A stretch of 64,000 nucleotides of DNA from Nonomuraea sp. NBC_00507 (GTDB lineage Bacteria > Actinomycetota > Actinomycetes > Streptosporangiales > Streptosporangiaceae), in contig NZ_CP107853.1 of NCBI RefSeq assembly GCF_036013525.1, positions 1,116,001 to 1,180,000 of the forward strand. The letters are read 5' to 3'. Made by a program: the position numbers and the translations under genes. The notes below the pieces were generated by a model. The model saw only the letters and a list, made by a program, of their open reading frames with translations. It had not been told where the DNA came from and made no database searches. Of the stretch, positions 16,335 to 23,842 are shown in pieces (within the stretch, counting starts at the first letter, position 1; each line of letters begins with the position of its first letter).

Positions 16335-16443
16335 GACGCGCTCCACCACTGTGATCACGAGCGCACAACCATGCGTTTGGCGGGTATCTGCGGCAACGCG
16401 TTTTCGCGCCGTCTGGGCTCCGCCGGTCTACTCTTGCGACGTG

Positions 16444-17229
16444 ATGCATGAGGTGTGGGCCCGCGGCGACGCCTACGGGTTCTTCATGGGCCGCTGGAGC
16501 CGGCGGGTGGCCGCGTCGTTCGTGCCCTGGCTCGGCGTGCCGCCCGGCCGGCGGTGGCTGGACGCCGGCTGCGGCACCGGCGCGCTCTCCGCCGCCGTGC
16601 TCGCTGCCGCGGATCCCGCCGAGGTGACGGGCGTCGATCCGGCGGAAGGCTTCATCGGGCATGCCCGCGCCCAGATCGCCGATGCGCGGGCCCGGTTCGA
16701 GGTCGGCGACGCCACCTCGCTGTCCTCCCCCGCCGACCGGTTCGATGCGGTGGTCAGCGGGCTGGTGCTCAACTTCGTGCCCGAGCCGGCCCGCGCCGTG
16801 GCCGAGTTCGCACGCGTGGCCGCTCCCGGCGCGACGGTCGCCGCCTATGTCTGGGACTACGCCGAGGGCATGGCGATGCTGCGGTACTTCTGGGATGCGG
16901 CCACCGTCCTCGACCCCGCCGCCGCGACGCTGGACGAGGGCGCGCGCTTCCCGCTGTGCCGGCCGGAGCGGCTGGGCGAGCTGTGGACGGGAACGGGGCT
17001 GAGCGGCGTAGTGGTCGAGTCGATCGAGGTGCCGACCGTGTTCGCGGACTTCGACGACTACTGGACGCCGTTCCTCGGCGGCCAGGGACCTGCGCCTGGG
17101 TACGTCATGGCGCTCGCGGAGGACCACAGGACAGCCCTGCGGGACACGCTGCGCCGCCGCCTGCCCACGGGTCCGGACGGCTCGATCGCGCTCACCGCCA
17201 GGGGGTGGGCGGTACGCGGATACGCCTAG
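16444..17229 (+). CDS. Class I SAM-dependent methyltransferase
   Basis: The 261-residue protein has the SAM-binding motif I WLDAGCGTGALSAAVL, the acidic end of strand 2 (TGVDPAEGF), motif DATSLSS and VVSGLVLNFVPEPARA, all in normal order for the methyltransferase-11/25 type. The substrate-recognition part is the C-terminal region from about 150. GTG 16441 immediately precedes ATG 16444. No operon partner is visible, so the substrate cannot be inferred. Confidence 0.88.
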   Translation: MHEVWARGDAYGFFMGRWSRRVAASFVPWLGVPPGRRWLDAGCGTGALSAAVLAAADPAEVTGVDPAEGFIGHARAQIADARARFEVGDATSLSSPADRFDAVVSGLVLNFVPEPARAVAEFARVAAPGATVAAYVWDYAEGMAMLRYFWDAATVLDPAAATLDEGARFPLCRPERLGELWTGTGLSGVVVESIEVPTVFADFDDYWTPFLGGQGPAPGYVMALAEDHRTALRDTLRRRLPTGPDGSIALTARGWAVRGYA

Positions 17230-17414
17230 CGATCCTTGGTCTCGCTAGGACTCTCAGGGCGGAACCACCGCTGGCGCAGGTGAAGCCGACATCTCTTGCG
17301 ACCGCCTGATCTGCCTACTCTCAACCTTTGCCTGTCCCGTTCATAGTGCTCACCGTTCCACATGCGTGCATGCTAGAAGCGGGAGTTCGCCCGTGATCTG
17401 GGAAGGCGGCGTTC

Positions 17415-18539
17415 GTGAGGATCGGGTCCGGAAAGCGGCCTGAACGTGTTGCTGTCATCGGAGTGGGCATCCTCGGAGCCAGCGTGGGCTGGAACCTGTC
17501 CCGGCACGGCGCCAAGGTGGTCTTCATCGACGCGGGTCAGCCGGGCGAAGGCGTCACCAACTGGTCTTTCTCGTGGGTCAATGCCAGCAACAAGACCGCG
17601 CGCAAGTCCTACTTCGACCTGAACGTCGCGGGCATGGCGGCGTACCGTGAGCTTGCCATGACCATCGGGCCAGACTCATGGTGGTATCCCAGCGGCCATC
17701 TGCGCTGGACAGACGATCCCGCAGCAGAGGCGAAGGTCCTGGAAACAGCCGCACTGCTGGCTGGCTGGGACTACCGGGTCGAGGTGTGGACGGGGGCCGA
17801 GGTGCGCCGACGCCTTGAACCTGCTCTCACGATGCCCGGCGAGGTTCCCGTCGTGTTCTACACCGACGAAGCCTGGGTGCACGGACGTCATCTCGTCGGC
17901 CGCCTGGTCGGCCAGGCCGTTGCAGCCGGCGCCGAGCACCGGTTCGGCACCGCGGTCTGTGACATCGGCACCGGTGCAGACGGGAGCATCCGGACAGTTG
18001 CTCTATCCGATGGGAGTCGTCTCGACGTCGACATCGTCGTGAACGCAGCAGGTCCCAGCGCCTCCCACGTCGCCGGGCTCATCGCACGGCACTTGCCGAT
18101 GCGCCGGGAACCCGGCGTCATCACCCGGATCAGCTGTGCTCAGGTCCCGGTTCACCGGGTCATGCACGCGCCCCATATCGAGATCCGTCCCGACGGAGAC
18201 GCTTCAGTGGTTCTCCACAGCCGCGAGATCGACGCACTCATCGACACAGGCGAAGATCCAGCGGAACTCGCACGGCTGCTCCACGAATCGGCGCGGCACG
18301 TCGTTCCCGAGCTCGGCAACTCCCGCATCGTACAGACGCGGGTAGTCGAGCGGCCCATCCCAGTCGACGGATTTCCCTCGGTGGGAGCGGTGCCGTCTGT
18401 GCCGGGCTACTACGAGGCCGTTTCCCACAGCGGCATCACGCTCGGGCCGGTCATCGGCCGACTGCTTGCTTCGGAGATCCTCAGCGGGAAGAGAGATGGG
18501 ATGCTTGCGGACTTCCGCCCGGAGCGGTTCCCCTCGTGA
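17415..18539 (+). CDS. FAD-dependent amino acid oxidase/dehydrogenase family protein (DAO)
   Basis: This 374-residue DAO-family flavoprotein has the N-terminal dinucleotide motif VAVIGVGILGASVGWNLSRH and the acidic FIDAG that binds the FAD ribose. A central VNAAGPSASHVAG segment and a C-terminal flavin-contact region (VSHSGITLGPVIGRLLASEI) follow. Members oxidise the C-N bond of D-amino acids, glycine or sarcosine-like substrates. GTG 17415 is preceded by GGGAAGG. The gene stands alone and ends at a strong hairpin. Confidence 0.88.
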   Translation: MRIGSGKRPERVAVIGVGILGASVGWNLSRHGAKVVFIDAGQPGEGVTNWSFSWVNASNKTARKSYFDLNVAGMAAYRELAMTIGPDSWWYPSGHLRWTDDPAAEAKVLETAALLAGWDYRVEVWTGAEVRRRLEPALTMPGEVPVVFYTDEAWVHGRHLVGRLVGQAVAAGAEHRFGTAVCDIGTGADGSIRTVALSDGSRLDVDIVVNAAGPSASHVAGLIARHLPMRREPGVITRISCAQVPVHRVMHAPHIEIRPDGDASVVLHSREIDALIDTGEDPAELARLLHESARHVVPELGNSRIVQTRVVERPIPVDGFPSVGAVPSVPGYYEAVSHSGITLGPVIGRLLASEILSGKRDGMLADFRPERFPS

Positions 18540-18576
18540 CAGCCCGCGCACGAGTTACCCGCGTCTCGCGGTTGGC

Positions 18577-18607
18577 AGTGGGGCCATCTGCGAAGGATGG
18601 CCCCACT
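18577..18607 (+). terminator. Terminator after DAO-like gene
   Basis: A perfect 12-bp stem (agtggggccatc and its complement) with a 7-base loop lies 38 bp after the stop codon. Confidence 0.8.
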
Positions 18608-18758
18608 TGATCTATCTCCACAGGCACGCGCTCTTGAGCGGGGCCCTCACGTGTTTGTAGCTGCCGACACGCGCTCGGCCGCCTGAGGCCAGTCGTCGAT
18701 CTCCAGGGACTCGGCACCTGTTAAACGATCAATGATCGCAACGGCTGGCTCACCCGGG

Positions 18759-19175
18759 CTAGCGGTATCGTCTGGTGCACTGATAGGCGATCCAGCGGCC
18801 GCCGCCCGCGTTGGCGATGGCGTTCCTCTTCGCTCTGGCGGGTGTGCTCCCCCTGCCGCCCCAGTAGACGTTTCTCCTGGCGTTGTAGGCGACAGCGCCA
18901 CAACCGTTGACAAAGGTGGTGAGGACTTTGCAGCTGGAGCGGCCGCATTCCCTCAGTGCCCGCTTTTTGGCGGCAGTCGCTGTTCTGTAGTCCCAGGACC
19001 TGCCGACACGGCCGTCCCGCGACACGGCGATGGCGCCGTAGTAGTAACGTGCTGCACTTTCCCCCGCCGTAGCCGCAGTAGCTGCACTAGCTGCTGCGGG
19101 GGTCGCCGTGGCCAGCACCCCGGTCGCCATGATGGCGCAAGCGGCGATGGCAGTGAGCTTCTTGCCAAACTGCAT
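18759..19175 (-). CDS. Secreted DUF4189 domain protein
   Basis: The 138-residue product has a signal peptide (MQFGKKLTAIAACAIMATGV, cleavage after the Ala-rich stretch near residue 30) and a C-terminal DUF4189 domain. Seen there are YYGAIAVSRDGRVGRSWDY, AKKRALRECG, CKVLTTFVNGCGAVAYN and WGGRGSTPARAKRNAIANA. Its paired cysteines probably form disulfides. The family is secreted by many actinobacteria and its function is unknown. ATG 19175 is chosen because AAGGGGAAA lies seven bases before it, rather than ATG 19196. Confidence 0.85.
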   Translation of the reverse strand: MQFGKKLTAIAACAIMATGVLATATPAAASAATAATAGESAARYYYGAIAVSRDGRVGRSWDYRTATAAKKRALRECGRSSCKVLTTFVNGCGAVAYNARRNVYWGGRGSTPARAKRNAIANAGGGRWIAYQCTRRYR

Positions 19176-19336
19176 GGTGTTTCCCCTTCGTGCCATCCAA
19201 GCGGACGGCAGCGTTGCGCTGATGAGGAGAGCCTGCCGTGTGCCACTTGCAGATCACTTAAACCGGTAAATGAGTATAAAGGATCAAGGGAGGGGGTTTG
19301 GCAGTACGAGCTTCTTCGCGCACCCGCTCAGATCGG

Positions 19337-19864
19337 TCATCGGCGCACCCGATAGCGCAGGTGGAGTACCCGGTTGCCCTGGATCACCACGTCAGGATCC
19401 TCCAGCAGGTGCTGTGCGTCGACGGACCCGAAGTAGCGCTTGCCGGACCCGAACACCACGGGCGCGACGTCCATGGCGACCTCGATCGTGCGTTCGCCCG
19501 CAAGCTCCTGTGCCTTGGCCATGGCGGCCTCGACGCCGTCGACGAAGTGGTACGGCGCCTCGGGGTCCCAGCCCTCGGGCATCGGCCGGTGCGACACGAC
19601 GACCACGTGGTCGATTCCGGCCGGTGGCTTGCCGCCCCAGCCGTCCGTCAGGTCGAAGACGTGGCGGCCGACGACCGTCACTCCGATCTGGTCCCAGTAC
19701 GGCCGGGTGTAATCGTGGGACGTCTGCGACACCTTCACCTCCCCCGTCTCGTCCAACGGGACGTCACCGCTGGACATCCAGTCGAACAGCGGTCCGACCT
19801 GGTCGTTGTCGTCCGCGATGAAGCCGTCCACCGACACCGTGCTGTACATGACGACCTTGCTCAT
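19337..19864 (-). CDS. Dihydrofolate reductase-like (RibD C-terminal fold) protein with internal deletion
   Basis: The 175-residue protein is of the DHFR/RibD-C family: MSKVVMYSTVSVDGFIADDN at the start, TVVGRHVFDLTDGWGGKPP, HVVVVSHRP and the ending VVFGSGKRYFGSVDAQHLLE. Family members have about 18 more residues after the RTIEV strand, carrying a glycine-rich NADPH-binding loop (usually GDVGGQ). Here EVA runs directly into MDVAPVVFG near 19472-19480, so the loop is missing. An in-frame deletion between two copies of an EVA-coding repeat would explain this. The protein is probably unable to bind NADPH normally. Confidence 0.85.
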   Translation of the reverse strand: MSKVVMYSTVSVDGFIADDNDQVGPLFDWMSSGDVPLDETGEVKVSQTSHDYTRPYWDQIGVTVVGRHVFDLTDGWGGKPPAGIDHVVVVSHRPMPEGWDPEAPYHFVDGVEAAMAKAQELAGERTIEVAMDVAPVVFGSGKRYFGSVDAQHLLEDPDVVIQGNRVLHLRYRVRR

Positions 19865-19930
19865 GGGCTCTCTCCTTTGCTGGGGAAGTCCTATGGTGGC
19901 GTGCCGGGAGTTGCCGGCTCTTGTGAGAAA

Positions 19931-20656
19931 TCAATCGGCGGGCAGCGGCCCGACGTCGAGCGCATGGCCGGGATGTTCGCGGAGGAAGCGCCGCCGGACG
20001 TCGACGTACCGGGTCGGTGTAAGCCCCGTGAACGTCCGGAACTCGTGGCCGAAGTGGGCCTGGTCGAAGTAGCCGGCACGACCGGCGAGGTCGACCCAGT
20101 TGACCGGTCCGGCCGCCACGCTCAGGTCGCCGATCGCCAACGCTCCCGTGGCCGCCGCGATGACGCTGCTCGTGTGGCGGACCAGCCCCAAGCCGGCGGT
20201 CTCGCAGAGCCGTCGCGTCAACTCGTCCTCGAGGAGCGTCAGCATCTCGTGCGGCCCGGCCGCCGTGGCCAGCCGGTCTCGCAGCTCGGCGATGGTGGCG
20301 CAGCCCCAGACCTGCTCCACCGTCACCGGCCGGTCACACAGCTCGGCCGCGGGCATCGGCAGGAACGGCGCCAGCCCCCACGGCTTGAAGTGCACGCCGA
20401 CCGACCGGGTCCCCGCTGGGTAGCCGAACTCGAACGCGCGGGTGGGTGTGGTGACTACGCAGCCGTCGGCGTACTCGGCCGGCTCGAGGTCGGTGCCGGC
20501 GCGGATGCGGAACGGCGCCCCGAGGTTGAGGATGAGGACCGCCGACGGCATCGGCGGCAGCGTCAGGCGGGGGTACGGCGGCGTGCCCTCCAGGTAGTAG
20601 AGGTCGTCGATCAGCCCGGCCAGCGGCGGTCGTGGCGCTCTGGACACGTACTCCAC
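19931..20656 (-). CDS. AraC family regulator with a shortened DNA-binding domain
   Basis: The 241-residue protein has a normal N-terminal sensing part and the C-terminal end of an AraC domain (GYFDQAHFGHEFRTFTGLTP then TRYVDVRRRFLREHPGH). The first helix-turn-helix is absent: after AIGDLSVAAG the sequence jumps to PVNWVDLAGRAGYFDQ, near 20105-20116, leaving out about 40 residues expected in this family. The deletion is in frame. It can scarcely bind DNA as a normal AraC protein does. It lies 66 bp upstream of the DHFR-like gene in the same orientation, and that gene is similarly scarred. Confidence 0.8.
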   Translation of the reverse strand: MEYVSRAPRPPLAGLIDDLYYLEGTPPYPRLTLPPMPSAVLILNLGAPFRIRAGTDLEPAEYADGCVVTTPTRAFEFGYPAGTRSVGVHFKPWGLAPFLPMPAAELCDRPVTVEQVWGCATIAELRDRLATAAGPHEMLTLLEDELTRRLCETAGLGLVRHTSSVIAAATGALAIGDLSVAAGPVNWVDLAGRAGYFDQAHFGHEFRTFTGLTPTRYVDVRRRFLREHPGHALDVGPLPAD

Positions 20657-20772
20657 GTGTCACAGCATCGTCGATGCACGGGCGGGCCGCCAGGTCGTCG
20701 TACGCCGTCGGTCACGGAACTGCGGCGGGCGCTTGTCCTTGCGCCCGAAGCCCGAAGCGCAGCACCGCCACC

Positions 20773-21387
20773 TCACGGCCGCACACCTCCGGGGAACCCG
20801 GTCCAGCGCAGGTCGGCCGAGAGGTGGCTCATGTCGTTGAACATCACGATCGTGGGCGGCAGACCGGTACGGTACTCGATGACCGTCAGCGCGGTGTTGG
20901 CGCTGTTCAGTCCGAGCCACCGGGACGGCGGCGCGTCCAGTGCGTGCCGCACCAGCCACGCGATCGGGTAGGCGTGCGTCACCAGGACCTCGTGCGTGTC
21001 GGGTTGGATCCCCTTCGCGGTCGTGTCGGGGACCTTCGCGAACCGGGCGACCAGGGCATCGGCGAGCCTTTGGCCCGAGGCTGCCTCGGCGTCGTCGTAG
21101 CCGTCGAAGAAGCCGGCCCAGGACGGGGGCGTTTCGGCCGCGCTGGGGACATAGGGCACGTAGTCGATGAGTTCGGCGGCCTCGGTCACGGGCACGTTCG
21201 GCAGATGCCGGGCGAGTTCGTGCGCGCTCGCTACGGCGCGGGGCAGCGGAGAGTGCCACACGGCGTCGACCGGTATGCCGGCGAGCCGTTCGCCCAGCAG
21301 GCCCACCTGCCGCCGCCCGATGGCGGTGAGTTCCCCGAACGCGTCGGCCGCCCCGTGGCGTGCCAGGTAGAGGTGTCGCGTTGTCAT
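20773..21387 (-). CDS. Histidine phosphatase superfamily protein
   Basis: This 204-residue protein is a phosphoglycerate-mutase-like phosphatase. The catalytic LYLARHGAAD motif contains the phospho-accepting His. Also present are HSPLPRAVASAHELA with the second Arg, and VLVTHAYPIAWLVRH with the second catalytic His. The acceptor substrate is unknown. ATG 21387 (MTTRHLYLARHG) gives the standard start; the frame stays open upstream. It is followed at 20657-20772 by a short gap with nothing recognisable. Confidence 0.88.
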   Translation of the reverse strand: MTTRHLYLARHGAADAFGELTAIGRRQVGLLGERLAGIPVDAVWHSPLPRAVASAHELARHLPNVPVTEAAELIDYVPYVPSAAETPPSWAGFFDGYDDAEAASGQRLADALVARFAKVPDTTAKGIQPDTHEVLVTHAYPIAWLVRHALDAPPSRWLGLNSANTALTVIEYRTGLPPTIVMFNDMSHLSADLRWTGFPGGVRP

Positions 21388-21460
21388 CAGCCGTTGGGGG
21401 CGCGAGGCCCGTGTGGACCCGCTTCCCCTTCTCCTTTCGATCCGTAGGGGAAGTGATCGG

Positions 21461-22690
21461 TCACGCGTTGGTCGCCGCAACGGTGCCGGTGGTGCCGTCG
21501 ATGGTGATGAGGGTGTCGTCGTGGAGCCTGCTTGTCGCGTTCGCGACGCCGAGGACGGCGGGGATGGCGTGCTCGCGGGCGACGATCGCGGCGTGGGACA
21601 GCACGCCTCCGGTTTCGGTGACGACGCCGGCGGCGATGCGCAGCAGCGGTGTCCAAGCGGGGTCGGTGAAGGGGCAGATGAGGATGTCGCCCGGGTGCAC
21701 GCGCGCGAAGTCGCCGGGACCGCGGACGATCCTCGCGGGTCCGGTCACGGTCCCGCGGCTGCCCGGTGTTCCGGTGAGTGTGGTGGCCGGGATGTCCGAG
21801 GCGCCGGAAGGCGAAGGGCGCTCTGGGGGTGCGGCGGTGATCGGCCGTGCTTGCAGAACCCAGGTGCGACCGTCGACGATCGCCCACTCGATGTCCTGCG
21901 GTCCGCCGAGTGCGCCGGCAATCTCCCTGCCCAGCTCGGCGAGCTGCGTGGCGGTCGCGTCGTCGATCGCCGGTTGATGCCGGGCATGGGCGGGCACGTC
22001 GCGAACGACGAGTTGCGTGCCACGCCGGTCAAGGCGGGTCCGTTTGTCGGCGATGGTGCGGGTGACCGTCCCGTCCTCGGCGACGCGGTAGGCGTCAGGG
22101 GTGACCGTGCCTCCGACGATGCTGGGGCCCAGGCCCCAGGACGCCTCGATCTCGGTTGCGTCGTCCGGGCCTGCGGGTGTGAACATGACCCCGGATACCT
22201 CGGCATCCAGATGACGTTGGACGATGACGGCCATCACAAGATCGGCGGACGGCCGGCCATCGCGGCCGGAGGCATCTCGGTAGGCGATGGCGCGGGGAGA
22301 CAACAGCGAGGCCCAGCAGGCACGTACGGCATCGGCGACGTCGCTGATCCCGTGCACGGCGAGAAAGCTCTCGAACTGACCGGCCGCCGATGCCTGACCG
22401 GTGTCCTCGTCCGCCGCAGATGATCTCACCGCCACGGGCGGATCGCCGAGTTCGTCGAGCGCGCGTCCCAGTGCGTCGATCACGGTGGCGTGGAGTGGGC
22501 GGGCCACAGCAAGATCGTCTGACTCCCCGGCGAACCGTCCGAGGTCCAGGTCGCGGACAGCGGCGAGGTAGGCGGCGAACGAGACGACGAAGCCGTCAGG
22601 AACCGGCAGACCCGCGCGCAGCAATGCGCCAAGTGTGCCGGCCTTGCCCCCGCAGGTATCGGCGACAGCCTCCCGGAGAGGTACGATCAT
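21461..22690 (-). CDS. PEP/pyruvate-binding and PEP-utilising domain protein, short form
   Basis: The 409-residue protein fuses a pyruvate-phosphate-dikinase-type ATP-grasp domain (GGKAGTLGALLRAGLPVPDG, PPVAVRSSAADEDTGQASAA, QDIEWAIVDGRTWVLQARPI) to a swivelling phosphohistidine domain (GGVLSHAAIVAREHAIPAVL, with the phospho-accepting His). Rifampin phosphotransferase and PEP synthase share this plan but are roughly twice as long, so the substrate differs. It is divergent from a two-gene regulator operon, with operator-like repeats between. It probably phosphorylates a small molecule or drug using ATP; this is inference. Confidence 0.75.
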   Translation of the reverse strand: MIVPLREAVADTCGGKAGTLGALLRAGLPVPDGFVVSFAAYLAAVRDLDLGRFAGESDDLAVARPLHATVIDALGRALDELGDPPVAVRSSAADEDTGQASAAGQFESFLAVHGISDVADAVRACWASLLSPRAIAYRDASGRDGRPSADLVMAVIVQRHLDAEVSGVMFTPAGPDDATEIEASWGLGPSIVGGTVTPDAYRVAEDGTVTRTIADKRTRLDRRGTQLVVRDVPAHARHQPAIDDATATQLAELGREIAGALGGPQDIEWAIVDGRTWVLQARPITAAPPERPSPSGASDIPATTLTGTPGSRGTVTGPARIVRGPGDFARVHPGDILICPFTDPAWTPLLRIAAGVVTETGGVLSHAAIVAREHAIPAVLGVANATSRLHDDTLITIDGTTGTVAATNA

Positions 22691-22703
22691 CCGCCCTCGC
22701 TTT

Positions 22704-22721
22704 CAACAGATTGTTGACAAT
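22704..22721. promoter_or_regulatory. Operator-like palindromes between PEP-utilising enzyme and regulator genes
   Basis: Overlapping inverted repeats CAACA-gat-TGTTG (22704-22716) and ATTGT-tg-ACAAT (22710-22721) include a TTGACA hexamer at 22714-22719. The AT-rich dyads stand out from the GC-rich surroundings and lie between divergent starts. Confidence 0.5.
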
Positions 22722-22749
22722 ATTTCGTTGATTGTGCATGGTGAGTCGC

Positions 22750-23145
22750 ATGGCACGCAAGCAGGACATCGCTCACAGTGCGCACGCCGACCACGCTCAG
22801 GCCCAACGTGAGCAGGACGCGCGGCAGCGTCTCCTGAGCCTGGGCGCGGACGCGCTCGACGCCCGTCCGTGGCGACCCCCGCCCGCCCCGCCGTCAGCGG
22901 TCGACCTTGTGCAGTTCGCCGTCTGGCGCAACACCGACCTGAACCCGGAGGACATCCTGAGCGCGCTCACCTTCCTGCCCGCCGCACGCGCCGAGGTCGA
23001 AGGACTTGAATCAGCCCTGCTGTTCATGGCCCGGAGCGCAGGCCTGACCTGGGCGCAGATGGCGCAGGCGATGGGATTCAACTCCCCGCAGGCCTGCCAG
23101 CAGCACTACACCCGCCTCACAGCACGACAGGACGCCGACTCATGA
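22750..23145 (+). CDS. Predicted DNA-binding protein, first gene of regulator pair
   Basis: The 131-residue protein is helical. Its C-terminal part (ALLFMARSAGLTWAQMAQAM and SPQACQQHYTRL) looks like a helix-turn-helix. ATG 22750 has GGTGAG nearby; GTG 22741 is an alternative. Its stop overlaps the next start (ATGA at 23142-23145), so the two proteins are made together and may act as a pair. Divergent placement suggests that they control the PEP-utilising enzyme. I do not recognise a named family. Confidence 0.65.
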   Translation: MARKQDIAHSAHADHAQAQREQDARQRLLSLGADALDARPWRPPPAPPSAVDLVQFAVWRNTDLNPEDILSALTFLPAARAEVEGLESALLFMARSAGLTWAQMAQAMGFNSPQACQQHYTRLTARQDADS

Positions 23146-23777
23146 CGCCAGACTCTCCGCCCGCCCTCCTGGTCCTGCATGCCGTGCGCATCACGGGGTT
23201 CGCGGACACCCCGGTGCTCGCACACCGGTACGGCCTCAGCGCGGCCGAGACGAAAGAGGTGCTCCTCGACGCCGAGGCATGTGGCTGGGTCGAACACACC
23301 GCCTTCGCCGGCACCGGAGGCTGGTCGCTGACCGGATCGGGCCGGGTCGAGAACGAACGCCAGCTCGCGGCCGAGCTCGCTCGCGTCGACGGTGCGGACG
23401 AGGTCCATGGCGTCTACCGCGCATTCCTCCCGCTGAACGCCCTCCTGCTACGAGCCTGCACCGACTGGCAGCTCCGGCCCACCGCCGGCGATCGGCTCGC
23501 CGTCAACGACCACTCCGATACCGCCTGGGACGCCAGAATCCTCCACGAGCTCGCCGACATCGACCGCGCACTCCGGCCGCTCGCAGACCGGCTCGGGAGC
23601 GTCCTGACACGGTTTCGCGGATACGACACCCGATTCACCACAGCCCTCGCGCGCGCCCGAGCCGGGGAGGGCGGCTGGGTCGACCGCACCGACATCGACT
23701 CCTGCCATCGTGTCTGGTTCGAGCTCCACGAAGACCTCATCGCCACGCTCGGCCTCGACCGGCACGCGGAACCCTGA
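23142..23777 (+). CDS. Predicted winged-helix regulator, second gene of pair
   Basis: The 211-residue protein starts with a probable winged helix (AHRYGLSAAETKEVLLDAEA then CGWVEHTAFAGTGGWSLTGSG, which looks like helix, turn and wing). A helical effector domain with many Arg and Trp follows (LLRACTDWQLRP, DIDRALRPLADRLGSVLTRF). It is translationally coupled to the gene upstream. The combination suggests a ligand-responsive regulator, but no family is assigned with confidence. Confidence 0.65.
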   Translation: MTPDSPPALLVLHAVRITGFADTPVLAHRYGLSAAETKEVLLDAEACGWVEHTAFAGTGGWSLTGSGRVENERQLAAELARVDGADEVHGVYRAFLPLNALLLRACTDWQLRPTAGDRLAVNDHSDTAWDARILHELADIDRALRPLADRLGSVLTRFRGYDTRFTTALARARAGEGGWVDRTDIDSCHRVWFELHEDLIATLGLDRHAEP

Positions 23778-23814
23778 ACCCCGCACCGGCCGTTCCCCGC
23801 GGATCACATGGTGA

Positions 23815-23835
23815 GGCGGGCATCCCGTGCCCGCC
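23815..23835. terminator. Terminator between convergent genes
   Basis: An 8-bp stem ggcgggca/tgcccgcc with loop tcccg, followed by ccttctgtt, separates the regulator gene from the kinase gene. Confidence 0.65.
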
Positions 23836-23842
23836 CCTTCTG

